From: an uncultured Lachnospiraceae bacterium
Lineage (GTDB): Bacteria; Bacillota; Clostridia; Lachnospirales; Lachnospiraceae
NCBI GenBank assembly: GCA_905235745.1
Contig: CAJOMN010000003.1
Coordinates: 1-64,000 of the forward strand
Reading direction: 5' to 3'
DNA: 64,000 nucleotides
Shown here one piece after another: positions 26,000 through 34,883 of this stretch. The translations under genes and the position numbers were made by a program. The notes beneath the pieces are model-generated. The model searched no databases. It worked only from the letters and a program-made list of their open reading frames with translations, and had not been told where the DNA came from. Every line of letters starts with the position of its first letter. Positions within the stretch are counted from its first letter, which is position 1.

Positions 26000-27171
26000 T
26001 GTATAAGAAACTATATAGAGAAGATTATGTTGATTTAATTAATAAGAAATTAGAAGAGCTAAGTAGAAAAAAAAACATTGCTATATGGGGACTTGGTGAA
26101 TATGCTGAGAAAATAGTGATTTATTCCAATATACTCAAATATGATATCAGATTTTATGTTGATGATAAACGGGGAGGGTTTTTTACGGGAAATACAATAA
26201 ACACATCCAAGGAGATTATATGGAATAATGTTGAAGCCGTGGTGATAACATCCTATTACAAAGGAGAAGAGATAGAACGCTATCTTTATGATAGGATTAA
26301 TTATGAAGGCTTGATAATAAATTTAGGAAGGAAGGATGAGAGCAGAGAATTTTACAAATGTGAATCTAGAGCTGTTAATAGTTTTGACGAAAAGTTTATT
26401 CCAATTCTGTCGAGAAATGTGATATTTAGAGACAGACACTCAGGGGAAAAGTGCATTATTCTAGGAAATGGACCATCACTCAATGATGTTGATTTAAAAA
26501 GATTTAGTCAAAAATCAATTGTGTTTGCAGTTAATAATTATTATAGACAATGTCAGAGAATCCCAGTCAATTACTACGTTGTCGCAGATCCTTTTTATTT
26601 TGATCCAGACTTGTATCATGATTACGGGAAGTTCTTTTATGCGAACATTAAAGAATTAGAACAGGATAACAAAGATATATGTTATTTCTTTCCAGTACAG
26701 TTTGCTGATTATTTGGTGTCAAAAGGAACTCAGTGGCTAAATACATATTATTTTCTTGCGAATAGAGATTGGAATAAAAGAGTGGATAACGATGTGGATT
26801 TAACCAAGGGTATATTTGGAAGATATTCTGTCATCCAGTATTGTGTTCTAATGGCTGTATATATGGGATTTAAAGAAATATATTTGATTGGTTGTGAGGA
26901 GACGTCGATTTATGGGACGTTAGATAATTACATTGATGAGGGATATGCAGAGTATGCATTTGATATTCCTAAAGAACAATTAAACATTATGAAAGAGTAT
27001 GGGAAAAGTACCCCCTTAGAAGATATATTAGTGGGATTTGCGAATATATATAAGGGTTATAAAGAAATGGACCACTTGTGTAAGGCAAAAGAGGTAAAGT
27101 TATATACATGTTCCAAGAGGACTTTAGTCAAGAATATAGAATATCGAGATTATAATGATGTAGTTGGATAA
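25999..27171 (+). CDS. MptE/DUF115-like glycan transferase with N-terminal Rossmann module
   Basis: A 390-residue protein. Residues about 24-105 form the small Rossmann module found in several island proteins (IAIWGLGEYAEKIVI, YVDD). From residue 154 comes ILGNGPSLNDVDL, then FAVNNYYRQC and MGFKEIYLIGCEET. GNGPSL with that layout is shared by MptE-like/DUF115 proteins, by Maf flagellin-glycosylation factors and by GT42 sialyltransferases. With CMP-legionaminate made next door it is the best candidate for the legionaminate transferase; this is inference. A remnant of a second copy follows at 27224. Confidence 0.72.
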   Translation: MYKKLYREDYVDLINKKLEELSRKKNIAIWGLGEYAEKIVIYSNILKYDIRFYVDDKRGGFFTGNTINTSKEIIWNNVEAVVITSYYKGEEIERYLYDRINYEGLIINLGRKDESREFYKCESRAVNSFDEKFIPILSRNVIFRDRHSGEKCIILGNGPSLNDVDLKRFSQKSIVFAVNNYYRQCQRIPVNYYVVADPFYFDPDLYHDYGKFFYANIKELEQDNKDICYFFPVQFADYLVSKGTQWLNTYYFLANRDWNKRVDNDVDLTKGIFGRYSVIQYCVLMAVYMGFKEIYLIGCEETSIYGTLDNYIDEGYAEYAFDIPKEQLNIMKEYGKSTPLEDILVGFANIYKGYKEMDHLCKAKEVKLYTCSKRTLVKNIEYRDYNDVVG

Positions 27172-27223
27172 TAACGAAAAAGAATTAATGCTTCATTTAT
27201 TATGGTCGACATATTGAATTACA

Positions 27224-27292
27224 CTTTATACATGTGCAAATAAAACGTTAGTAAGAGACATTGAATACTGTTCGTTTGATGATGCTGTTTAG
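27224..27292 (+). pseudogene. C-terminal remnant of a paralogue of the preceding gene
   Basis: The frame 27224-27292 reads LYTCANKTLVRDIEYCSFDDAV and a stop. The preceding protein ends LYTCSKRTLVKNIEYRDYNDVVG. The match of 14 in about 22 residues shows that a second, diverged copy once lay here and was deleted except for its tail. It carries no start and is not expected to be made. Confidence 0.8.
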
Positions 27293-27313
27293 CTGGAGAG
27301 GTGTGATGTAAGA

Positions 27314-28267
27314 ATGGTGAGCAAGGTCGAGAGGATTGTATGTTGGGGAATAGGAAGGGAATATAGAAAGATAAAACCAGTTCTTGATAAAGAAATCAAT
27401 CAGGGCACAATTCAAGTTGTTGCTTGTGTCGATAAAGACAAGGGGTTTGGGGGATATGAGTATATAATCCCACCAGATATGCTAGAAGATGTAGAATTCG
27501 ACTATGTAATCATATGTTCTTCAATATATCGGTATGAAATCCGAGATGATATTATTCGGAGAGGAATTAGCGAAGATAGGATAATATATGGGGGATTGCT
27601 TAATGAGAGTGGTTTTGATTTCCTACAGTATAAAAAAAGCGGGTGGTTGAATAATTGCATCATTAATTCGAAATTTAGTGATGATTCATACAAGGATGAA
27701 AAGAGGTCATATAAAGGAAAAAACATAGTTCTTTCTTTGGGAAGAAAAAGTTATATTGGTGAAATGACCTTCGAGAGAGGTGATTTAAGAGATACATTTA
27801 GTTTAAATGTGGGCAATTACTCATGCATTTCTTGGGGCATTCGCGTTGAAATAGGGCTAAATCTAGATCATGATTATCATAGAATAATGAACTATGGTAT
27901 TACCCATTTTGATTCGGAGAATTTGCCTCCCTATGATTATTCACAATCATATCATAGTATTGAAATTGGATCGGATGTTTGGATAGGTCGAGGTAGCGCA
28001 TTAAAAAGTGGAATCCGCATAGGTGATGGGGCTGTTGTGGCTGCCAACAGCAATGTAGTATCAGATGTTGATGATTTTGCTATTGTAGGCGGCAATCCAG
28101 CAAGATTGATTAAGTATCGTTTTGATAGAGATTTGATTGCATCAATTAAAGAAACAAAGTGGTGGGAGTTACCCGAGAGAGAGTTGCTTCGATTTGGGGA
28201 TTTATTTGATGATCCACAACGCTTTGTTGAGAAATTCAAATATATACCGAGTATAGACTCGAGTTAA
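27314..28267 (+). CDS. Hexapeptide-repeat acetyltransferase with N-terminal Rossmann module
   Basis: A 317-residue fusion. Residues 6-90 are the Rossmann module (VCWGIGREYRKI, VDKDKGF). From about 135 a left-handed beta-helix of the xenobiotic/CatB acetyltransferase type follows: GNYSCISWGIRVEIG, IEIGSDVWIGRGSALKSG, VVAANSNVV, IVGGNPARLIKYRF. It should O-acetylate a sugar with acetyl-CoA. GGAGAGGTG lies before the ATG. It differs from the PglD/LegH protein of this island by its XAT-type helix and larger N-terminal part. Confidence 0.82.
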   Translation: MVSKVERIVCWGIGREYRKIKPVLDKEINQGTIQVVACVDKDKGFGGYEYIIPPDMLEDVEFDYVIICSSIYRYEIRDDIIRRGISEDRIIYGGLLNESGFDFLQYKKSGWLNNCIINSKFSDDSYKDEKRSYKGKNIVLSLGRKSYIGEMTFERGDLRDTFSLNVGNYSCISWGIRVEIGLNLDHDYHRIMNYGITHFDSENLPPYDYSQSYHSIEIGSDVWIGRGSALKSGIRIGDGAVVAANSNVVSDVDDFAIVGGNPARLIKYRFDRDLIASIKETKWWELPERELLRFGDLFDDPQRFVEKFKYIPSIDSS

Positions 28268-28385
28268 CAATGATATTCGTATATCCATAACATGTCACCG
28301 CTCATGATGAGTTAGAGCTACTTGAAGCAGAGGCTGTCACGCCGATTATGTGTATGAAAACAAAAGAATAAAATGGGGTAGCGTT

Positions 28386-29417
28386 TTGAAGAAAATATCT
28401 ATAATTACCGTCGTGTTAAATGGCGTGAGTACGATCGATAAAACAATCAGAAGTGTTATTAATCAAGATTATGATAATATTGAATACATAATTATTGACG
28501 GTGGATCGACGGATGGCACGATAGAGATAATTGAAAAATATAGAGACCTGATTGATATCATAATATCAGAACAGGATTCGGGTCTGTACAATGCGATGAA
28601 TAAGGGTATTGCCTTGGCCTCAGGAGAGATTATTGGAATCATTAATAGTGATGACTGGTATGAAGAAGGGGCAATTGCAGAGGTTGTAGAGGCATTTGAA
28701 AAAAAACCGGAAATGGAAATCTTGTTCGGTAATATGAACTATATAATGACTGATGGTAGAATCGTAAAGTATGAACAACCCCCATTTAGGTCATTGTGGC
28801 ATTTGATGTCAGTCAATCATCCGGCAACATTTGTTAAACGAGAAGTTTACGAGAAGAAAGGAGTCTTCGATGAGGATTTCCGGATATCAGGAGATTTTGA
28901 ACTGATGAATCGCTTTTGGAGTTATGGATCAATATTTGGGCATCTAAATAAAACGTTATCTTGTTTTTCACTTGGTGGAATAAGCAATAGCGAAACAGAA
29001 TTAAGAGATGAGGAGAATAGATATATTAGAGAAAAGTATTTTGATAGAGAGTTGTTTGTTGCAGGATGCTTGGAAGATGTAGTAGATAAGGCATTTCCTA
29101 TTTATCTATGGGGAGCAGGTTACGGAGGGAGAATGCTCTCCGGTTTCTTGAGAGATAATAACATAGTTGAAGGTATTATAGATGTGGACTCTGAAAAGTT
29201 GGGGAAGAGATTAAACGGTATTGAGATAATCCGACCGGATGAACTTCCAAATTGTATAGTAAATATCATTATATCAGCATATACAAGAGAAAATGAGATA
29301 AGAGAGCTTATAGAGAAAATATATGAAGACGGTCATATAGTTAAGAGCATTAATGATTGTTATGAGGCATATGAAGAACGATTAGTACTGAAAAATGGTG
29401 AATGTTTGAAATTCTAG
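28386..29417 (+). CDS. Family 2 glycosyltransferase with C-terminal Rossmann module
   Basis: A 343-residue protein: a GT2 GT-A domain (ISIITVVLNG, IIIDGGSTDGT, GLYNAMNKGI, NSDDWY near residue 88 as the DxD region, NHPATFVKR, DFELMNRF) and, from about residue 238, the Rossmann module (IYLWGAGYGGRMLSGFL, IDVDSEK). The TTG at 28386 gives the standard GT2 start and follows GGGG; the frame is open from GTG 28350. It adds a sugar from a nucleotide donor in the cytoplasm. Sugar and acceptor unknown. Confidence 0.82.
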   Translation: MKKISIITVVLNGVSTIDKTIRSVINQDYDNIEYIIIDGGSTDGTIEIIEKYRDLIDIIISEQDSGLYNAMNKGIALASGEIIGIINSDDWYEEGAIAEVVEAFEKKPEMEILFGNMNYIMTDGRIVKYEQPPFRSLWHLMSVNHPATFVKREVYEKKGVFDEDFRISGDFELMNRFWSYGSIFGHLNKTLSCFSLGGISNSETELRDEENRYIREKYFDRELFVAGCLEDVVDKAFPIYLWGAGYGGRMLSGFLRDNNIVEGIIDVDSEKLGKRLNGIEIIRPDELPNCIVNIIISAYTRENEIRELIEKIYEDGHIVKSINDCYEAYEERLVLKNGECLKF

Positions 29418-29457
29418 CAATATCGGGTTGGGTTTATTCCCAAATTGGTGAGCTGAT

Positions 29458-30465
29458 ATGAGAATAGGCATAATAGGATGCGGCCTTATAGGCAATAAAA
29501 GAGCAAATGCTATAAAGGGAAATCACGATATAGTGGCGCTGTGTGATACGGATATCAAAAAAGCAGAGCGATTGAAAGCCCAGCGTGAATTGAGTGATAA
29601 ACTGAATTACTCAAAGGATATAGATATTTTCATTACAGATGACTATAAGGAATTGTGCAATAGGGATCTTGATATTGTTATCGTATCAACAATAAACGCA
29701 AAATTGTCTGAAATCACGTTATATGCAGTTTCAAAGAACATTAATGTGATTGTCGAAAAGCCTGCGGGCATTGATTCAAGAGAAATACTTCCTATTCTGG
29801 ATATTGTAAAAGAAAGAAATGTTAAAGTTAAAGTCGGGTTTAACCACAGGTATCATCCTGCCTTATTAAAAGCACACGAGATATTTGATTCAGGTGTGTG
29901 CGGACCGATTATGTTCATTAGAGGGAGATATGGGCACGGCGGACGCTTAGGATATGATAGGGAGTGGCGGGCGGATGTTTCTCTTTCCGGTGGAGGAGAA
30001 ACTATAGATCAGGGTGTACACCTTATAGATCTTGCTAGATGGTTTATGGGTGATTTTGATATTGTGGAAGGATTTGCAACGACATATTATTGGGATATGC
30101 CGGTAGATGATAATGGTTTCATATCACTTAGGCGGGAAGATGGGAGGGCTGCTTGGCTCCAGGTTAGCTGTACTGAATGGAAGAATATGTTTTCTTTCGA
30201 AATATACTGCAGAGACGTTAAACTGGATGTTGAGGGACTTGGAGGCAGTTATGGTATAGAGACTCTTAAAGTATATTCGATGCTTCCGGAGATGGGTCCG
30301 CCGGACACCACAATATACGAGTTCCCACGAGGAGACGTTTCCTGGGAGATGGAGTTTGACGAGTTTGTTAACGATATAGAAGAAGATCATCCGGTTAGAA
30401 TGGGGGACATAGAAGATGCTTATAAGACACTAAGAATTGTAGAAAAGATTTATGGACGTGAATAG
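29458..30465 (+). CDS. Gfo/Idh/MocA-family oxidoreductase
   Basis: NAD(P)-dependent sugar dehydrogenase family, 335 residues. Seen: IGIIGCGLIGNKRANAI for cofactor binding, VEKPAG with the conserved EKP lysine, GFNHRYHPA, and GGGETIDQGVHLIDLARWFMGD. Paired 12 bases upstream of an SDR gene, an arrangement like the ptm flagellin-modification genes of Campylobacter where an SDR (PtmA) joins the legionaminate pathway. It could oxidise or reduce a nucleotide sugar; the substrate is not known. Confidence 0.85.
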   Translation: MRIGIIGCGLIGNKRANAIKGNHDIVALCDTDIKKAERLKAQRELSDKLNYSKDIDIFITDDYKELCNRDLDIVIVSTINAKLSEITLYAVSKNINVIVEKPAGIDSREILPILDIVKERNVKVKVGFNHRYHPALLKAHEIFDSGVCGPIMFIRGRYGHGGRLGYDREWRADVSLSGGGETIDQGVHLIDLARWFMGDFDIVEGFATTYYWDMPVDDNGFISLRREDGRAAWLQVSCTEWKNMFSFEIYCRDVKLDVEGLGGSYGIETLKVYSMLPEMGPPDTTIYEFPRGDVSWEMEFDEFVNDIEEDHPVRMGDIEDAYKTLRIVEKIYGRE

Positions 30466-30476
30466 AGGGATAGATT

Positions 30477-31355
30477 ATGACCGGAAAGAGGGCTATTATC
30501 ACCGGTGGCTCGAGAGGGCTGGGTTATGAAATTGCAAAGGAATTTGTTCTGTCAGGTGCAAATGTGTGTATCTGTGCCAGAGATGAGCATGAACTTCAAA
30601 ATGCCGTTGAGTCATTATATGAGTTCAGAAGGTACAGGGATCAGAAGATACTGTTTAAGAAATCCGATATAGGAAATACAACTGATATAGATGAATTATA
30701 TGATTATGCAATATCTGATATGAAGGAGATCGACATAGTAGTAAATAATGCGGCGATACAGGGACCGATTGGACTATTTGAACATAATTCGTGGGATGAA
30801 GTCCTGCGTGTATTGGATGTTGACCTTATCGGTGTATTGTACAGTATGCGTAAAGCTGTCAATGTTTTTAAAGAGATTGATATAGCTTCCAACAATAAAA
30901 TGGATAAGTGCATTATCAATATTTCTGGAGGAGGTGCCACTTCGGTAAGACCTAATTTCATGGGATATGCAATAGCAAAGACCGGAGTGGTCAGAGCTAC
31001 AGAGATTTTGGCCAAAGAGACAGAAGAATATGGAATCCGGGTAAATGCTGTTGCTCCGGGAGCCATGAATACCAGAATGATCGATGATATCATCAAGGCG
31101 GGAAAGGATGCCGGTTCTGAATACAAAAAATCTTTGGAGCGCAAAGATGCTGATGATAAGACCCAAAGGAGGGCAGCAAAATGTGTTGCATGGCTTGCTT
31201 CTGAGAGAGCGGCGGGAATAACCGGGCGCCTTATAAGTGCTATGTGGGATGGCTGGGACATCTATTCGGATGAATGTATTAGACAAATAGGGGAAAGTGA
31301 TATATATACGCTTAGACGAATAATACCAAAAGACAGAGGTTATGACTGGGAATAA
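30477..31355 (+). CDS. PtmA-like short-chain dehydrogenase
   Basis: Classical SDR of 292 residues with TGGSRGLG, NNAA, a serine-bearing NISGGG strand and the catalytic YAIAK, then VNAVAPGAMNTRM. The long C terminus ending TLRRIIPKDRGYDWE is not part of the basic fold and is seen in flagellin-modification SDRs such as PtmA; that assignment rests on memory of the family and on the neighbouring genes. Closely spaced after the Gfo/Idh gene, so the two probably act in sequence. Confidence 0.8.
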   Translation: MTGKRAIITGGSRGLGYEIAKEFVLSGANVCICARDEHELQNAVESLYEFRRYRDQKILFKKSDIGNTTDIDELYDYAISDMKEIDIVVNNAAIQGPIGLFEHNSWDEVLRVLDVDLIGVLYSMRKAVNVFKEIDIASNNKMDKCIINISGGGATSVRPNFMGYAIAKTGVVRATEILAKETEEYGIRVNAVAPGAMNTRMIDDIIKAGKDAGSEYKKSLERKDADDKTQRRAAKCVAWLASERAAGITGRLISAMWDGWDIYSDECIRQIGESDIYTLRRIIPKDRGYDWE

Positions 31356-31381
31356 CTTAGCAAGATTGTGGAGGAGACATT

Positions 31382-32623
31382 ATGAAGATAGTTGCACTGG
31401 TTAAGGTCGGAAATGAGAGCGAAATCATTGAATCATTTGTCAGATATAATATGAATTTTATTGATGCGATGGTAATCGTAAGTAGTTGTTGTATAGATAA
31501 CACCTTGATAATTCTTCGGAAGCTTACGGAGGAGGGGTACGATATCCGGGTAAAGGTTGAAACCGATATTGCATACGATGAAAGATATTTAGATAACAAA
31601 TACATGAAGCAGATTATAAATGATGGAGAATTTGATCTTATTGTTCCCCTTGATTCTGATGAATTTATTACAGGGAGTGGTAACCCCAGAGAGATGTTGG
31701 AAAGATTGCCCTTGGATGAGGTTACTATAGTAAAATGGATGAATTATGCAATGTGCGAGGATGATGACTTTACTGAACCATTTATACCTTTTAGACTGAA
31801 AAGAAGAAAGGAAGACTACGCCGGGAATGAAATTACAAAAGTCATTATTCCTGTAGATCTTGCGAAGAAAAAAAACCTGACGATGAATGCTGGCAGACAC
31901 TCAGTTATAGGAAGCGATATTGTGACACGCGAAAACCATGATATCCGAATTGCGCATTATCCTACGATAAGTACGGAGCAGTATAAGAGCATGATTTTCC
32001 AGGAGAGTATTAAGAGCATTGTTAGATACAACATGGGAAATAATGAAGGAGTTCACAAATACAAACAGAGAATCGGACTTGAGAAAGGAGAGGACATATT
32101 TGGACTAGCTAACGATTATGGGTTTAATAAAAACGAAAATTATCACCTGGTAGAGGATCCTTTGGATGTGTCGTATTGTGTTGACGGAAGCTGCGTAATC
32201 AAGTACAGGGATCTGGCCCACTCGGATTCTTTGCTTGAAATATGGCGCACAGGACAATTGATGGCAATTAAGGCGTATATTCTGGAAATTGAAAAGCAAC
32301 TGGATCAGGATTTACCGACAGTTCTCATTTTCGGAGCAGGGAAGGCTGCACAGACTCTGTTTAATGGTGTGGATGACGGGGTTGTTAACATTCTGGCATA
32401 TATAGACAATGATCCGGTCAGGGAACTTAGGATTTTTAACAGAAGGTTGGTGATTCCTGTCGCATATGTGAGGTTTTTCAAATACGATCAGATTGTCATT
32501 TCAAGCACAAAATACTATAACGAAATGTTTTATTTGCTGATTGAGAATGGTGTAGATAAGGATAAGATCAGTGGGGCGGGATATCTACTGGATAAAATGC
32601 AAATAAAAAGGCAAGAAAGATGA
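31382..32623 (+). CDS. GT2-like glycosyltransferase (GT92 style) with C-terminal Rossmann module
   Basis: A 413-residue fusion. The N-terminal part has VKVGNESEIIESFVRYNMNF and VPLDSDEF near residue 88 (DxD metal site), typical of the Glyco_tranf_2_4 group, which resembles GT92. NAGRHSV and IAHYPTIS follow. From residue 313 to the end comes the Rossmann module (VLIFGAGKAAQTLF, AYIDNDP). GGAGG precedes the ATG. The stop overlaps the start of the FkbM gene by four bases, so the two are coupled. Confidence 0.8.
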   Translation: MKIVALVKVGNESEIIESFVRYNMNFIDAMVIVSSCCIDNTLIILRKLTEEGYDIRVKVETDIAYDERYLDNKYMKQIINDGEFDLIVPLDSDEFITGSGNPREMLERLPLDEVTIVKWMNYAMCEDDDFTEPFIPFRLKRRKEDYAGNEITKVIIPVDLAKKKNLTMNAGRHSVIGSDIVTRENHDIRIAHYPTISTEQYKSMIFQESIKSIVRYNMGNNEGVHKYKQRIGLEKGEDIFGLANDYGFNKNENYHLVEDPLDVSYCVDGSCVIKYRDLAHSDSLLEIWRTGQLMAIKAYILEIEKQLDQDLPTVLIFGAGKAAQTLFNGVDDGVVNILAYIDNDPVRELRIFNRRLVIPVAYVRFFKYDQIVISSTKYYNEMFYLLIENGVDKDKISGAGYLLDKMQIKRQER

Positions 32624-33714
32624 TGGAAAACGTACTACTATGGGGAACCGGAAGGGTTGCTCACATGATTCTCAAAGAGTGTCGCACCCTGAATTGTTAC
32701 AACATTTTAGGCGTGGTAGATAATGATGATAAGAAGATCGGGACACTTTTTTTTGGCTTTGCAGTATATTCTCCCGGTATAATCATTGAGAAACGGAGCA
32801 TCATTGACAGAATTGTCATCCTTACAAGATCATATGATGAGATAAAAAGGCAAATTGTCGAAATTGATCCTACGCTGGAAAACCAGATCGAGAATGAGAA
32901 TTATTTTTACAAGCGGAGCATATTGAAAAGGTATTTCTGTTCAAAAGATCCGGAGATCACCGATATTACAAACTACTTACGCGCTCACTCTCTTGACGTT
33001 TTTAACTATGATTTTGTCGACAATTATGAAGCCAGAGAAGATATGATTTGTTATGATAACGATTGCGGATTATACTACAGGGTGGTAAAAGGGTTTAACG
33101 TGTATCTGTCTAGAAAATATAACAGTAGGGAAAGAGCTGCTCATTATTTCAGCAGATTATTGATGGAACAGGACGAAAAATCACCCCACAAATATCTTGA
33201 TGATGATTTTTTTGTTAATAAGGGTGATATAGTTATAGATGTGGGTGTAGCTGAAGGAAACTTTAGTATTGAGGTAATTGAATCAGCAAAAAAAGTATAC
33301 ATGATAGAAGCTGATCCCTTGTGGATTGAAGCATTAAACCATACATTCAATGACTATCGAGATAAGATATGTATAATACAAAAGTATGCAAGTTCATATG
33401 ATGAGGGAGATTTTGCACGTATCGATAGCATTATAAATGAAGATGTTAATTTTATTAAACTTGATATTGAAGGATATGAATACGATGCTCTGAAGGGAGC
33501 GTTTGATATTCTGAATAGATCTGCACCGCTAAAGGTTGCCGCTTGCTGCTATCATAGTGATTTTGATGAAGTATTGATCAGGAGCGAGTTGGATAAACAT
33601 GGTATATCTTGTACGACAACAAAAGGGTATATGTGGTTTCCGTATACGTTCAGGCAAACGTGGGTTTCAACGCAGTTGAACAGAGGAGTAGTGCGGGGAG
33701 TAAAGAAGGAATAG
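32620..33714 (+). CDS. FkbM methyltransferase with N-terminal Rossmann module
   Basis: A 364-residue fusion. Residues 3-90 are the Rossmann module (VLLWGTGRVAHMILKEC, VVDNDDKKIG). From about residue 200 an FkbM-type methyltransferase follows: IVIDVGVAEGNFSIEVIE as motif I, MIEADPLW, and NFIKLDIEGYEYDALKGA, the FkbM signature. It should methylate a sugar hydroxyl with S-adenosylmethionine. A second in-frame ATG at 32623 is possible. Overlaps the preceding gene by four bases. Confidence 0.85.
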   Translation: MMENVLLWGTGRVAHMILKECRTLNCYNILGVVDNDDKKIGTLFFGFAVYSPGIIIEKRSIIDRIVILTRSYDEIKRQIVEIDPTLENQIENENYFYKRSILKRYFCSKDPEITDITNYLRAHSLDVFNYDFVDNYEAREDMICYDNDCGLYYRVVKGFNVYLSRKYNSRERAAHYFSRLLMEQDEKSPHKYLDDDFFVNKGDIVIDVGVAEGNFSIEVIESAKKVYMIEADPLWIEALNHTFNDYRDKICIIQKYASSYDEGDFARIDSIINEDVNFIKLDIEGYEYDALKGAFDILNRSAPLKVAACCYHSDFDEVLIRSELDKHGISCTTTKGYMWFPYTFRQTWVSTQLNRGVVRGVKKE

Positions 33715-33725
33715 CAAGTTTTACT

Positions 33726-34883
33726 ATGGTTAAGCACATAAGTGTTGTAGTACCGGTCTATCACGGAAAACAGTATATAGAGAAACAGATAAAGCAGATA
33801 GAAGAAGCAGCGGCTTGTAGTAATACTGCTGAACCACTTTTCGATATTGAACTGATATTTGCGAATGATGACCCCGGAGAACAGCTAAGAACCAATCTCA
33901 CATCAGCGTTTATTGATATAAAGGTTTTGAATACAGATATTAACCGCGGCGTTCAGGGAGCAAGAATTTACGGACTTGACCATGCATCCGGGGATTATAT
34001 TCATTTTCTTGATCAGGATGATGAGGTATCCTATGATTTCTACAAAAGCCAGCTTGAGAAGATAGGGGATGCCGATCTCATCTATTGCAGGTGTTATAAC
34101 GGAAACAGACAGACATATAATAATGATCGCGTGTTTGAGACTGCGATGGATAAGGGTCATATCTTTAATGCAACTCCGATGATATCACCGGGTCAGGCGC
34201 TGATTAAAAAAAGTGCAATTCCTGATATTTGGAGGAAGAACATATTGACTCATATGGGATCTGATGACCATATGCTTTGGTTGTGTATGTATGCTGAAAA
34301 TGCCAAAGTAGCACTTAATCAGGACATACTGTTCCGGCACGTCATAAATGGTTCGAACTATTCTCTTGATGTTCTCAAAGCTTACGAATCTGATAAGGAA
34401 ATGGCCAAGGTTCTGATAAAAAGTGGGTTGTATGATGCGAATGAGAATAAACTACTAAGAAGTCTTCCGGATAATAACCTGAAGCGGAGATACAGGCCGC
34501 AGAATCATGACCAGATTGTGCTTTATATTCTATCTGATCTGCTTATGGCGGAGGAACATGGAAATTCAGTGGGGGATTATCTTCGGAACATGGGATTAGC
34601 AAAGATAGCTATATACGGAGCCGGGATACTTGGAAGCAGGTTAAAGGGTATTCTTGATAGAAATGGAATCGAGGTTAGATGCTTTATAGATAGGAATGCT
34701 GAATTCATCAGTAGAGATATCCCGATATATACTTTGGAGAGCTTAACAGGAGATTTTGACGGAGTAATCCTGTCTATAATATCCGGAGAGGATATGGTTA
34801 CAGAGGAAATACGAAAGAGGATTTCCGTTCCGGTAATGAGAATAAAGGACATAGTTACAGAATTGATGCTATCGGAGAAATGA
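33726..34883 (+). CDS. Family 2 glycosyltransferase with C-terminal Rossmann module
   Basis: A 385-residue protein: GT2 domain with ISVVVPVYHGKQYIEKQ, ELIFANDD, NRGVQGARIYGLDHA and FLDQDDE near residue 95; then from about residue 293 the Rossmann module (IAIYGAGILGSRLKGIL, FIDRNAE). The frame is open from 33609 inside the FkbM gene, but ATG 33726 gives the usual GT2 start; the RBS GAAGGAA is rather far upstream. Stop overlaps the next ATG by four bases. Confidence 0.8.
   Translation: MVKHISVVVPVYHGKQYIEKQIKQIEEAAACSNTAEPLFDIELIFANDDPGEQLRTNLTSAFIDIKVLNTDINRGVQGARIYGLDHASGDYIHFLDQDDEVSYDFYKSQLEKIGDADLIYCRCYNGNRQTYNNDRVFETAMDKGHIFNATPMISPGQALIKKSAIPDIWRKNILTHMGSDDHMLWLCMYAENAKVALNQDILFRHVINGSNYSLDVLKAYESDKEMAKVLIKSGLYDANENKLLRSLPDNNLKRRYRPQNHDQIVLYILSDLLMAEEHGNSVGDYLRNMGLAKIAIYGAGILGSRLKGILDRNGIEVRCFIDRNAEFISRDIPIYTLESLTGDFDGVILSIISGEDMVTEEIRKRISVPVMRIKDIVTELMLSEK

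Noticed and set aside
28291-28371. 26-codon open frame before the GT2 gene (HDELELLEAEAVTP)
   Set aside because: Protein-like composition, but no start, no RBS and no recognised family; too short to call even a remnant.
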